Shown here piece by piece: positions 1 to 12,900 of a stretch of 64,000 bases of DNA. The number at the start of each line of letters is the position of its first letter. Positions within the stretch are counted from its first letter, which is position 1. The notes under the pieces are model-generated. The model was given only the letters and a program-made list of their open reading frames with translations, ran no database searches and was not told the origin of the DNA. The stretch comes from Antennarius striatus (taxonomy: Eukaryota; Chordata; Actinopteri; Lophiiformes; Antennariidae): the NCBI RefSeq assembly GCF_040054535.1, contig NC_090784.1:16957001-17021000 (forward strand). Direction: 5' to 3'. A program made the translations under genes and the position numbers.

Positions 1-1200
1 ATAACAATCAAAAAGAGGATCAGGTTTATTGGCTACTGCACATGCAACCCTCTCCTGTTAAACACACCACTAGCCTAAGGGACTAAACTGTAATAACCAT
101 ACATTAAAGTATACAGACAACAATGTGAGATGTGTCTCTTTGGTGAATTAACATTGCAGTTGATAATTCACACACCAGGGAATAACAGAAAAATGCATAT
201 GAATAAGAATAAAAAAATGTGTACCCTTCTAAATATTTTTTTTAAAATAGTCTTTGTTCAGTCTGAGTGTTAACCCTGTTATTGTCACTGGATTACACAT
301 ACAAGTTAGAAATTGTACTCCAGTTTAACTTCACACACTGTAGCTGCAGCCCACTTTTCATTCAGAGGTGCCCAGAATTGTAGCCGAGTCAGTGGAGGAT
401 CTTCACATTATCTTACTCGGTCAACCAACTCAACAAGTTTTCGGTAGCGTTTAGGTCAGGGCTGGTTGATTGGCCAGTCCAGAACACCAATATTATTCTC
501 CTCTAGCAACTTGACAAATATGCTTTCTCAAAAATAGCATCTCATTAACCTAGAACTGTGTGTATTATCATGCTCCATTATGTTTGGAACAATGTTTTGG
601 CACATGAAGGCTTTTTATGAGAGCAAATGCTCTCTACTGTTGTAGCAGTGGCTAGTTAGAACCTGCTTCTGACGTACAGGTGAATATATTTCTGAATTTG
701 GGTCATTTTCGCATTATCAAAAAGGGTGCGGGTAGCCTGTTATTATTTTTCAGGCATAACACTTGGATACACTACTGTACTGAGAAATAGTGAGCAATCA
801 CTGCGGTGGCAGCTTGCCTAGTAGACTGCCCTGCCTCCAGCATACCAATGTCACTTGGTATTTTTTGTAAATATCTCAGTTTTATTAGTTGTGAGTTCAT
901 CATGGTTTTTTCTCTAAAAGCCTCATTATCAAAATCAATATGTAGTGCTAATAGAATTCGACAAACGTGGTGTAGATATAGACGTATAAAATAACACACA
1001 GAATGTGTTTGCCTGTGTTTGATCTGAAAATCTGTCGTTTTTAAATGCAGTAAGATTGTATGGAAAGAATCGACAGTGCGTGCTTTTAAATGATGAAGAA
1101 AAAAAATAGACGTAATGGTTCGATCAACGTTGACAGGTGTAGGTAACATTTCAGAATGAAGTGTTGACACTAAATACTGTACGTGTTTAACCTCACTGGT
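1..1200. other. AT-rich upstream flank, no gene recognised
   Basis: I see no exon-like coding stretch, RNA gene or recognisable repeat in this AT-rich flank. Short open frames on both strands lack similarity to any family I know and have no splice context. It is upstream sequence to the m6pr promoter. Confidence 0.4.
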
Positions 1201-1620
1201 CGTCAGCTGACGAGTGCGCGTGGGGATTCAGCTGCGGCTGATTGGTCGCGCTTCTTTCAGGAGGTCACATGTGTGTTTAGTTTCACTTCCGCACTCCGCT
1301 ACTGTCTGTAGCAGATCTGTAGCTTGTTAGTTTATTGGTTGCTCCTTTTACACATATTGAGAAAAAACGCGTGTATTATCCACGGCAGAACAACGACCTG
1401 CTATCGTTGAATCTAAACTCCAGCGTACATGATATATTAATGTTTTTCGTCTGCTTTACAAAACATTTTTTTTTACATTGAGTTAAACAGGAAGCGGAGT
1501 TAGCGCTAGGAAGCTCACTACATCAACTAGCTAAATGTTAAATTACTGTCAGTGTGTGTGTTAAACAGTAGCTAACAATAAGCTTTTCCAACTCATTTAT
1601 AATAGAAGAAGCCACGAAGG
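1201..1620 (+). promoter_or_regulatory. m6pr: Probable m6pr promoter and 5' non-coding exon
   Basis: The stretch is richer in G+C and CpG than its surroundings. It starts with the perfect 12-bp palindrome CGTCAGCTGACG (1201-1212). An inverted CCAAT box (ATTGGT, about 1240) and an E-box (GTCACATG, about 1264) follow. The E-box resembles half of the CLEAR element through which TFEB drives lysosomal genes, which would suit a lysosomal sorting receptor. The m6pr start codon lies directly behind a splice acceptor at 3361, so a 5' untranslated exon must lie upstream. A donor-like CGAAG/GTATGT at about 1619 could end it. Transcription start and exon limits are inferred. Confidence 0.4.
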
Positions 1621-1954
1621 TATGTACACGATGAACTAATGTTGAACTGTTCAATTTTAATATCGGTAATATCAACTAGCTGTTTCTTCATGAAAACTTG
1701 TTGCCTCTTGCGTATATGAATAGACATTTTGCATGTACCCAACGCACATTTAATGAACGTTTGAAAACATGATTGCACAATTTTTCGAAGATATTACCAT
1801 GTGGCAGTTGGCTTGACTTACAAGAATTGGACCAGGAGTTTCGTCATAAGTTTTCCCTGCTGAATTAGCAGATAGTGAACAGGAAATACAGTACAGTATA
1901 CAGTTTAGATCCTCTTAATGTGGTTCATTTGAAGTTGTTCTTGAAGTGTGTAGC

Positions 1955-1958
1955 AGAT

Positions 1959-2003
<45 letters not shown>
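1955..2003. repeat. (GATA)n microsatellite
   Basis: About a dozen tandem TAGA/GATA tetranucleotide units in the presumed first intron of m6pr. Confidence 0.9.
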
Positions 2004-2004
<1 letters not shown>

Positions 2005-2884
2005 GAGAGTATTAATCGCGGAGGAAATTGTATAAATGAGATGAGGACAGTGTGTTCCGACTGGTTAGTGAACTTAATCGATGCTAAATCATAATAGTGT
2101 AGCATATTCTTTCAAAATGTGGCGCAAACATTAGGAAATGCTAAAAATAAATTAGTGAAACATGGCTATTAATATTTCACAGAACCTAATGTTAAAGCAT
2201 CCTAAAACCCAGTTATTTTGCTTTATATAATATTCATTAAGCAACTATTCAAGGGGAAATTGAAATAACTTTATGATGATTACTTTAACTCTTAAATTAT
2301 TTACCAATAAACTGTAATTCTTTTTTTGCAGTAAAATGGATGCTGGCCGTAGCGCCATTCATAATTTTGTATCTTACCACAGTACATGCAATGGATTGAA
2401 ACATTGCATGTATTAACATGCAAATTACTTGAGTAGCTTGTGTCATTTAAAAATGTTAACATAGAAAGTACCAAAAATGTAAGCACCATGAATGTATCAC
2501 ATGACACACCAAGAGTGTATAAGATTTTTTGAAATCAGTAGTTGGTATTCTCTCTCACAGATTTCAATGGGGTTTGGCAACTCAATCCAAACTACGCTGC
2601 TATTCCTGATCAGAATATTCATACTGTGCTGGAAATGTTATGTTAATACAGCTCCAGTATAATGTTGTCAGGCTCTGTCATGTCTCGGTAGACTTTTCAT
2701 TTTGTTTAGACCTATTTTTCTGCTTTAGAGGGGCGTGTCAGAATTTGTTTCTGAGGTGTAGTAGACACCTTTGTCTTGATTTCTAGTCTTTCCACATGTT
2801 CGACCAGGCTATGAACAGTTTGTCCATGTCTGTTTGTGTGATTCCATACTATGCAGACACTTTATTGTGGACCCATGTGTCTTA

Positions 2885-3258
2885 GGGGCAGCAGTAGCTC
2901 AGTCAGTAGAGTAGGTTGTCCAATGATCACAGGATCGGGGGTTCTATTCCTGCTCCTGGCCAGCCACCTTCGGAGTGTGAGCTGACAATGGGAGGTTTCA
3001 GCCCACCTCCCAAGCACTGCCGAGGATTCTCTGAGCATGGTGCCGTCCCCCCTATAAGCTGCTCATTTGGGGAGCACCGCGAAGTCGCTGCTCATCACTC
3101 TACCTCCCTCTGTACTAATTGTACTAATTGCATGCTTATAGGCTCCTAGTGGGTATATGTGTTTGTTCATGGGCTTGTACACAACATATATGTATGCATG
3201 TCTAATATATGTTTGGTCTGAGTGTAAAAGTAATTTCCTCATGGGGGATCAATAATGT
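2885..3258 (+). repeat. tRNA-derived SINE, copy 1
   Basis: The first 70 or so bases look like a decayed tRNA gene: an A-box-like GTAGCTCAGTCAGTAGAG and a B-box-like GGGTTCTATTCC. A body follows that is shared with 20870-21207 (GAGCTGACA, CACTGCCGAGG, GCTCATTTGGGG, CACTCTACCTCC, then a tail ending in GGGGATCAAT). It lies in the 5' intron of m6pr. The shared body at two or more loci makes it an interspersed SINE rather than a tRNA gene. Confidence 0.75.
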
Positions 3259-3361
3259 GAGTTTCTTTCTTTCATCTTTTAACCCTGATTTCAAAGTATA
3301 GCAAATACGCTTTTAAATTCGTTTGTGCCGATAAATGAAATATCCATCTTTATTTTACTAG

Positions 3362-5510
3362 ATGATCAACAAACACTACGTGGATTCTATCTGGTTGTGG
3401 ACCCTTGCCATTCAGCTCGTTCTGTGTGGGAGAGGGGTGTACACTGCTAACGTCACCAAGAACTGCAAACTGTTCTCTAAATCTGACTCAGAACTGAAAG
3501 TCCTCAATCGACTAGAGTCGCTTGCCAATAAGAAGTAAGGAATTACTCAGTTTTGTGCTTACGCATTCAATGGCATTGTTGTTTTTGGATTACCTGCAAT
3601 CAATTAAACAATCAGACTGTGGACTGTAGCAGATTATATTTGATAATTACTACTGAAAAACATGGTAGTGGAGGAATGGCCTGTAATCCAAAATTTGCTC
3701 TCATGTCTCATGTGAAACATTTGTCAAAAATGGTTTAGGATATAAAATGTATTTCTCTGATCATCAGTAGATAGTTGCACACTTCCCTCTCCAACTTGTG
3801 CAGTAGTGCTACTGCAGACTCAAACATGGGCAGTTGCTTAGCCTATTAAATGTTTTACTATACCATAAGTGTTATTGTTTCAATTCATTCATAGACATAC
3901 ATGTCTTCCTTATATTTTTTAAAAAAGGTATGCAGAGTTGAAACCACAACATGGAAAAAGACATTGGTGACCGTGTCTTGTTATTCCTTCTTTGTGGATT
4001 TCTTTTCTCTTGTCGGCAGCTTTACAGCAGAGGTCAAGAATGGAGACGATAGCTACACTTACACATTTCAATTGTGCGGAGATGCCGGGGGTGTTCCGGG
4101 AGCTGGAGTTATTCAGGTGAACAACAAGGGAAAGGAAACTAAGCCAAAAGTGATTGGCATGTATAATTCCACACAGGCCATTGGAGGAAGTAAGTACCTG
4201 CAAATACATAATAATGTCATCCCATTTCCCTCTGTTGTTGTTGTCATCTAATCTTTCTCATCATGTGTAAATTTTAGCTATTTAAGGGATCTTGGATTGG
4301 AGCATTATTTTATGCTTTGAGACAAATTATGAACAACATGAGCGTAAGAATGAGTACTAGAAATGTTAACGCCTGAATTATCTGAGCATGGAACCAACCG
4401 TTTCATCGGGTTTGTGTCATCCTGGTCTGTTTTTTTTCTAGGTGACTGGATTATGCTGATTTACAGAAATGGTGACACATATGATGGTCACTGTTCTAAA
4501 GAAAAGAGGAAAGCCATAATCATGATCTCTTGCAACAGAGACATTGATGTGGTAAGAATACATTTGAAAATTAAACTGTGACTTCATACCAAAATCTTTT
4601 TTTTTTTTTTAAATAAAAATGCAATTGGCTGCATTTGTTTAGGCTTTTATTCTCTCCGTACCAGGCAATCAATGAGTGTCGTTGAGTAAGATACACAAAT
4701 ACTGCATGCTTGTTTATGATATGAGTTATGTCACAAGGTTTTGGTAGTTATACTGTGGGGGGTTTATTCATGTGCAGTTTTGTTCTTTGCAGTGAACTTG
4801 TAGTGCAATTGTGGGTTTGAGCATCTGTTTCCTGTATGACATGTAGTCCCCACCCACTCACCTTTTATTCATTTTTGCCTGGTCTTGAGTTCTTTCTCTC
4901 TCCATCATGGTCCCAGGGCTCACTGGAGGTAGTGCTAGAGGACAGGGAGAGGGAGCAAGACTGTTTCTACTTGTTTGAACTGGACTGCAGCGGAGTGTGC
5001 CCGGTTATTCAGTCCCAGCTCAGCACTGGTTCCATAATACTAATCATGTGTGTAATGATAAATTAAAAAAATTAATGTAACTGTAATGAATGTCATAATT
5101 TTCAGCAGTGACCCTAAGCCAATATTTTTTTCAGTGGCTTCAGTCTTCTGATTCTTTACCTCATTGGAGGCTTCTTATACCAGAGATTCGTTGTTGGAGC
5201 CAAAGGAATGGAGCAATTCCCAAACTATGCTTTCTGGGTGGAGGTTGGAAACCTGTCAGCGGTAAGTGCAGGTCAAATAATGAAACTGAAAAAATTGAGT
5301 TCTTGAATTTGTTACACTTTTCAGCCTTTATTGTTGGTCTTTTTCACCATGTCTGTTTCACTGACTTTGTTACCCCACCCGACACAGGATGGATGTGACT
5401 TTGTTTGCCGGTCACGGAACCGTGAAGGAGCTCCAGAATACAGAGGAGTAGTTACAGAACCTTTAGAAGAAGAGCAAGATGAGAGAGATGACCACTTACT
5501 ACCTATGTGA
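3362..5510 (+). CDS. m6pr: Cation-dependent mannose-6-phosphate receptor (6 coding exons)
   Basis: Exons 3362-3534, 4020-4189, 4442-4551, 4917-5047, 5135-5261 and 5388-5510 join in phase to 277 codons, the same length as human M6PR. The single-pass type I receptor binds mannose-6-phosphate on lysosomal hydrolases in the Golgi and delivers them to endosomes. Visible features are an N-terminal signal peptide, a lumenal P-type lectin domain ([27 protein letters not shown]), N-glycosylation sequons NVT and NST, one membrane helix ([13 protein letters not shown]), the cytosolic sorting FW of NYAFW, and the cysteine-bearing DGCDFVCRS. The tail ends [10 protein letters not shown], the acidic-dileucine (DxxLL) GGA-binding signal. 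The start codon follows a splice acceptor directly, so the 5' UTR is spliced. The exon 4 donor lies in an ATGTGTGT run; the chosen site keeps frame. Phc1 follows on the same strand, as neighbours in human 12p13. Confidence 0.96.
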
Positions 5511-6360
5511 CCTTATCATGTCAGAAATGGCACGGAAGGTTTAACTGTGTGACACAGGTTCCTCTTTTCACATGTTAGATGAAGTTGCTGTTAGACACAA
5601 GTCTTGTGTTTCTTGTGCTGATTTAGGTTAGGACCTGTTGGCCTGTTGCCACACTTGTGTCTTGGGCAACTGTTGGCTGATCTGCTTGTCTCTAAGGACA
5701 TGTTATGGATACGGCTGACAGTTAAATCGCTTTTCAAAATACATTTGATGAATTATTCATCCAGACTTATAAATCAAAAACAAAGAATGATGCAGAACTG
5801 TGTAATTGGAGGAAGTTTTAAGAAGTGACATTTATACATAAAGAAAGCTTAAAATATTGTTATATTTTCTGCTTTACTGATGGTTGACGTAGCATGCAGC
5901 AAGTTGTTTGTCCTGGGGTCTTTGTTTTGTACTGGCAAGATTACAAAATGCGCAGGTTCTTTTTTTAGTGTCATTCGGCTTTAATGCATTTGTGTCATTT
6001 TGGAAATGAGATTTGTTATATGAGAATGTAAATCAATAATTTAAAACACTGTAATGGGGCTTACAGCTTATCTTCACAAATTGAAATCACTGCAACAACA
6101 CCATTACACTGGATTTTTGGTTGGATTTTCTCCTTTCTTTAGCATACCGCAAAGTTTTGACATCCAGGGTATCATTTTGGGCTTACTACAGACCAGATAG
6201 TTGTTACTAACCAGGTGAGAATTTATTTCAAGTTTTGTGCTTAGTCTACAAATTTTGTTTGCATAACAAAGTATCCATCTAAAAGTATAATTTGACAGCT
6301 GTTCATCAACTAGATGCTAATAAATGCTGCTACACATTATCAAGAATAAAAATATAACAA
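5511..6360 (+). other. m6pr: m6pr 3' UTR with poly(A) signals
   Basis: The sequence after the m6pr stop is non-coding and AT-rich. AATAAA hexamers at 6319-6324 and 6345-6350 are the first plausible polyadenylation signals. The transcript end is inferred. Confidence 0.55.
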
Positions 6361-8690
6361 TTCTGCTCTTCATAATTTATTTCAAAATCATTGGAATACA
6401 TATACTGCATAAAACATGAACAGTCAAAGCAACAGTCAAGTCATTACAAAACTACTTAATGGGCTAATGGATAATAGAATTAGTTAATCAGAAATAACTG
6501 ACTTGTGTGCAGTGTGTGTGTGCCTGATGTGCAGCAAGGCAGGACTGGATGGTATGTTTGTGATCATACAGGCTGCTAAATTACTTCTGAAGGAGTAAAA
6601 GCGCTTCGTTTTCTGTATGGTTGCGAATGTGTTACAGCCCTGAGTGTATTATTTGAGGTTTAAGGGTTTTTTTTGAAAAGTCAAATTATTGAAGTTTCGG
6701 AGTAAAACAGGAATTCTGACACTGAATGATAATGTATTTTATGCAGTTTAAGTTGCGAAACAAGTTACCATATTCTTCTTGTGAGGGCTTTTGTTTTTAT
6801 TTATATTTGTGTTTTAATGGGGCTTAAAGTGTATTGTGTTTTTGTTACAGTTGACATTCCTTTGCTAACTTGCTAAGTTCAGTAAGTGCTTTGATGAATG
6901 CAACAGCCTCTTTGGGTCAAAGTTGATTTCAAGGTGTGAAACTTGTTTATTTTCTGATTACATAATAAACAAAATATAAAGCAACTTCATGTACAGTATA
7001 CCCACATTACCAGTACACACCCAAGTGCTATCACCTTTGGACATTAAATGGATGTAAAAAAAATTTAATAAAACATTTAATGGATAAAACATTTTATGAA
7101 TTTATATTTAAGTGAGCATAATTTATATTAGTTGATTGTTTTTGACTCTTAGTAAATGCTTCAGGAGAGAAATCTTGCCTGCTAAGCCTAAAGGCTGACA
7201 ACAAATTTACCTTTCAAAAAACAAGTTGAAGTATAAAAGTATAGAAATTTTACGATACACTATATTTTTTCTGTACAGATTTACTTAGAAATGTTTACTT
7301 GTAATTTAATTAACAACGTCCTCATTTACAATGAGAAACCTGTCCGATATGATATAATTAAACGAGTTGTCCAACTTGCTTCCTAACTGCTCTCTACCGC
7401 CATCTACTGAGTCTCCAGGTGTACTGTCAGATAAATCGAATTGGTAGTGTCCATTACACCAGCAAACGATTCCGTGTGTTATGACTGAGTTGATACAAAG
7501 TTTTAAAAGAAAATAGATTTTACTCACCTAAGGTGTGAGTCTTGCAATAAAACATTTTAAATTGTAACCAAAGTTTGGTGTTACGTATTTAATTATTAAG
7601 GTACATATCTTCTCCACACAACGTGCAGCTGGTAACATCTGAGTCTTCCCAGCCCCCAAACATCCAAAGTCCACCACTGGTGTTGTGGGACACGTTCTTT
7701 TATGTTTTAGATTTCAATCTAGACCCAAAAACTCATTGACATCGGTACCTGAATACTTTTAAGAATTTCCCTTTTTTTTTTTCATGAGCGTTACAATATA
7801 TTACAAATATTGCAAGAAAATTAGATATTTCAAGTGACCTGTGAGGACAACGGCAATTAGTTTGTCATTAAGGAAAGGACGATCTCTCCAAACTCTCCAT
7901 GATATGTAATGTAGGATGCTCTCCATGACATCTGGACGTGTCCTGGGATCATTGCCCACTGGTCTAGGATTTCTATTCCATGGATGAATTATTGAAAACA
8001 TGTGCTGCCACCAAAACCAAGGCTCTGCTGCTAAGGCTTCTTTTCTCCATCGTGACCATTATGATGAATGACATCCAACAAAAAACTCTGAACAACACAA
8101 TACCTGCTACCCTACTGTTCCACAGCAATCATTAACCAAAATCTCTGGAGCTGGTGCTGCTGGTGTGCCATTTCTATTATACTGTGAGAGAATGGTGTCA
8201 CATTTAAGCAGTAGCCAGCAATAAAGCTTTACTTTAAAACTCTAAAGGATATTGAGTGGACATGGGTGACAGTGTGAACATCGTGCACAGACACTGCAGC
8301 AACGCCAACCACTTTTTACTTAAGAATGGGCTTCTATCCAGAAATGAGACGTGGAGATTGCACCAGTTCACAAGGAGGAGGATTACTGTTGCAATCAATG
8401 TTGATGGGGAATAAAGTGGTATTGGAAAAGTTGTCCAAATTTTACAGTGCAAGGCTAGTGTACTGGAAGGCATTTACTTCAGGTGGTTTTCTCTAACACA
8501 GGTTACATAAAATGTGTGGACTATGTCACCAGAGATTTTAATAGTGGTTGCATTTTTAATACAGCCTTATTTTTATTCCAAGTCTTTGTTTTTGTTACAC
8601 ATTATTGAGATAATGGTCAAAAGTAACTCTTCGGTCCGATTTTAACTCCCTGGAGCATGTAGAATTAAATCCAGTATACAGTATTTTATG
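6361..8690. other. m6pr-phc1 intergenic region, no gene recognised
   Basis: AT-rich non-coding sequence. I found no exon chain or recognisable repeat. A CTCF-like word (CAGTAGATGGCGG, minus strand, 7397-7409) is the only motif that stands out. Confidence 0.4.
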
Positions 8691-8722
8691 CGTAGGCGTA
8701 ATTAGGAGGCGTACGGACTAAT

Positions 8723-8735
8723 CCAGTAGGGGGCA
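8723..8735 (+). promoter_or_regulatory. CTCF-like motif
   Basis: CCAGTAGGGGGCA fits the core of the vertebrate CTCF consensus (CCASYAGRKGGCR). It is followed within 60 bp by a GAAGAAGAAG run and then a GA microsatellite, about 1 kb upstream of the phc1 start codon. Binding is an inference from the motif alone. Confidence 0.35.
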
Positions 8736-8820
8736 ATAGAGCCATTTAGCATCGGTTTGATAGCTACGAACACTGAAGAAGAAGAAAAACCTCGCTAGGG
8801 GAGGGGTTTTGTTTGGAGGT

Positions 8821-8825
<5 letters not shown>

Positions 8826-8887
<62 letters not shown>
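8826..8887. repeat. (GA)n microsatellite
   Basis: Uninterrupted AG dinucleotide run of about 60 bp upstream of phc1, in what is probably its promoter or first untranslated exon region. Confidence 0.95.
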
Positions 8888-8890
<3 letters not shown>

Positions 8891-9717
8891 GATTTTCGTT
8901 AGTAATCCAAACCAAACTCGCAGTCTTTTTTTAGATTGATTGGAGTTGTGAAACGGGAAGAATAACAAGGAGAGGTAATCACAGAAGCACACCGAAGAGC
9001 ATCAAATATTGTGTTCTTTGACATTAGATAGCCAGTCAGTTTACAGCGTTTGTGTACAATAGTCACTTAGCACAGCTAGTTAGTTAGCCCTTGTTGCTAA
9101 TACTTAAAACTAACGCAGCACTTTGTCTCGGTGTTACTACTGAAGTAAAGGCCTTTTTAATGGTCTACATGTCGACAGTATTTACACTCGGGGTTTTTTC
9201 CTGTACTTCTTTCAATGTTAATGTTTGTTATTTATGCAAGAGAGAAAGGTTAGGTAACTAGCCAAGTCCATTGTAGTTGACCACAACTGGCTAGCTGCTG
9301 TTTGACTTGTCTTGAGCTTCCCTGCATGTTCTTCTGTAGGCATCGATCACTGATTATTAGGTTGACGTCTTGTCCGCTAGAGAACATGCCAGAACTACTC
9401 CTGCTTGCTACGATTATTGAATTTAGTTAACTGTGAAAAACACTGGCAATTAAATGTGTGTATGTGCGGGTGAGAGCTGTGCTTTAGTAGCATGAGCAGA
9501 AACTAACGGTCTGGAATTTATAGTTGTTAGAAAACAATCCTAGTCTTAAGACATCTCACTCTAGCGTTTATACTGACTTGATAAGTTTGGGTTTAATGTT
9601 TGATCATTTGGCTGTCCATATTTTGTCGTAATTTTATTATTAATTTGTTGTTTATTTTCCTTGTGTAAACAAAAACCATTCTTTTTAATGATGGTTTCTG
9701 TTCCTTTAGTGGCAAAC

Positions 9718-9832
9718 ATGGAGGGAGGTGAAGACCAAAACACTGGGACCACCAATGGAAATCCTCAGACAAGTGGGAACTCTCGTGCACCCCAGATAGC
9801 TCACATGTCTCTGTATGAGAGACAAGCTGTAC

Positions 9833-9902
<70 letters not shown>

Positions 9903-12900
9903 ACGTGCGTATACGTGCAATGGCATTTGATTTAATGAATGATAAACAATTACTTTGGGATGTTTCTTGAAATTATATGTGTGTGTGTGGGGGGGGTGTT
10001 TATAAAGGCTCTCCAAGCTCTGCAAAGACAACCAAATGCAGCTCAGTACTTCCAACAACTCATGCTGCAGCAGCAGATCAATAGTGCCCAACTCCACAAT
10101 TTGGCGGCAGTGCAACAGGTAACTAGAATTATGGTGTGAAGGTCCAGTCCGTACAAAAGCAAGAGCACTACAAGCCAGCCATTTCATTTCTGTCCTTAAA
10201 CCAGGCCACGCTCGCAGCGAGTCGACAGTCCAATACGACAAGTAACAGCATGTCCCAGGCACCTACCACTGTAAGTTTATGTGTTTACTGTTATTTGAAT
10301 TGCAGTATAAAAGTAGTTGTTGTTAAATACTGAGGTAGGTTTGATTTAAAACACACTTTCAAAAATTATCTTAGGTCAACATAAGCACCACGTCCACAGG
10401 AGGTACCATGACCAATCCCCGTCCCCATGGCCCAGCCACATCTGCAACAACAACAGGTCTCAATCAGTCAGTGCTGTTGGGTGGAAACTCTGCTGGACAG
10501 GGACAGATGTATCTCAGGGTGAGTTAAAAATGATTGCGCTTACATTCATTCATTCATCTTTTAAAACCGCTTCATCCGTTGTCGCCGAGTGCCGACTGGG
10601 GGTGTGAGGCAGGGGATACTCCGGGTGCGATGCCAGTGTACCGCAGAGCCACACATATACACAGACAAACACGCACGCACGCACACACATCTACAGTCAA
10701 TTTGGAAGTGCATATTAATGCATATTACTTTTTTGTGTGTCAGCAAACCTGATAATGTAATAACTCACACCTTGTTCTGTTTTTGAAAGTCATGGATTTG
10801 ATTTTTTTTAAACATAATTTTTTGTGTTGGTAGCTTGTGCTACTAAGAACTAGAATCTTACAATCTGTAAGAACAGATTGTGTTTTTTCCACAAAAGTTG
10901 AACCTCTAACTTGTTCAGCCTAGCAGTGTGTGTCAATATTGTAGAGAAGAAAATTTCTATATAGAACCAGTGGTACTTGATTTTGTTATTTATACATTTA
11001 TTTGGTACAAATAATTTTTACCCATTTGATTTGCTCCATACGTAGGTCAACCGCTCTCTCAGAGCTCCCCTTGCCTCACAACTCATCTTCATGCCTGGTG
11101 GTACGGCAACAGCAACTGTAGCAACAGTTGCCCAGACACAGCCCCAGCAACAGCAGCAACAACAACAACAGCAACAACAACAACAGCAGCAGCAGCAGCA
11201 TGAAGTTGCCCCTGCTGGTGCCCAGTCTGACCATGATCAGGTCTGACGACTATTTCCTGACTGTAACGTGAAAGCTAAGATAAAACCGGCACAATATTCA
11301 ACATTATTAAAAAATCCCCTAAACCTCTTCTCTTAATGTTAAAGGTGCAGAATCTGGCCTTACACTGTGCTCCCAGAGCAGCTGCAGTCAAGTCTGAGCT
11401 CCCAGAAAGGAAAGATGTCGCCACCTTTCCTGCTGGTCAACAGCAGCAGCAAACATTTGCCCAGACACCTCAGCAGCAACCACAACGACAACAACAAATG
11501 ACCAAACAGAACTTTCCTCAGCAGTCAACTGCCAACACCATGACTGCAAAGGCTGGAAACCAAGCTTCCATGACTGTCACTCCTGCAGCTTCTATCGCTC
11601 CATCCTCCACCTCCTCTCCAGCACTTCCTCTTTCACAGCTTCTCCTGTCCTCATCCACTGCCCCAGTGATCCTGGTCCCCACCTCAAATGTTCCTACCAC
11701 CACCCAGGGCTACTCCATTGGCTCAGTGACTCCAAAAGCCAATGTGAACACCCAGACTCTGGTAGTGCAGCCCCTGCAACAGGCCAGCACCAATACCGAC
11801 AAAGGTCCTGTGCCGATACAGCCCAAGACTGCTCAAGGACAACGCTTACCTGTGCAGATGCCCCCTCGACACCCACCTCCGATTCTTCCAGCACCACCCA
11901 GCAACAGCCAGGCAAGCACCATGGGACACAACACACCCCATATCCCTGTGCAGCTTGTGGGAACCAGGCAGGGCTTGGCAGGAAATGCACAGGCTGTGGC
12001 CCTGGCACAGGTACGAAGCAGCACAGGCCAGGAAAGTACAGCTGGTGGGAATGTTAACACAGTCTCCGGCAATGGTGCCATGGTAAGAGCAACCATTTAA
12101 AATATTTACAGTACACAGTGAAGCTGTCATTTTGGTGTAGGTGTAAGTATAAGTATGGTACAAGGACTGCTTACAGTTTTCCTGCCCCCCCCCCTCCCCT
12201 CCACATAACATTAGATAAAGCCCACCATTGGCTCTCTGAAGAGAAAATCAGACAGTGACGCTCCAAATGAGATGTCAACAGAGGCTTCAGACTCTGCACC
12301 AATGAAAGATTCTGCTCCTCCCTTGTCTCCTGCACCTACAAAGGATTTGGGTATGTTAAGTTCCAGTTTCTAAATCAAACATGTATTATTGTCAGTATTG
12401 TGTCTACAGTAAGTCTTCAAAATCATGCTGCTTTTTTTTCCCCCTTTTGATGTCCATAAGCTCCTTCTGCAGCAGCTGCTTTCCCGTCTCCACCTACCCT
12501 ATCCTTGCCTTTGCCCTTGTCAAGAATCGGGCTTGGGGACAAAGACAGACCGCCTGTCCCTCACGCGGTGGTCAAACCTCAAGTCCTCACCCACCTGATA
12601 GAGGGCTTTGTAATCCAAGAAGGAGCTGAACCCTTCCCGGTAAGTGTCCTCTGCTGACAACAATGGCTTCATATCAAACATGCCCGATCCCACATCAAAC
12701 CGTTCCTGACTGATTTGCTTGTATCATAAACTCATGTGATAGGTTGCTGGACTTCTCAAAGACAGAGATTTTGCCTTGGTTGGCCGCTCAGAGAATGGAC
12801 CTGCATGTCAGTGATTGGATAAGTCTTCTTTTTTAATGATACTTCTAAAATATGTGCGTGGTCAATATTTCCTGAAAGCATGAAGTAGTTTTATTTTTTC

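Noticed and set aside
8234-8473. Minus-strand 79-codon frame upstream of phc1
   Set aside because: No recognisable domain, no promoter or splice signals, and composition like the flanking non-coding DNA.
9593-10262. Minus-strand open frames with long His-Thr runs
   Set aside because: They are translations of the CA microsatellite opposite phc1 exons.
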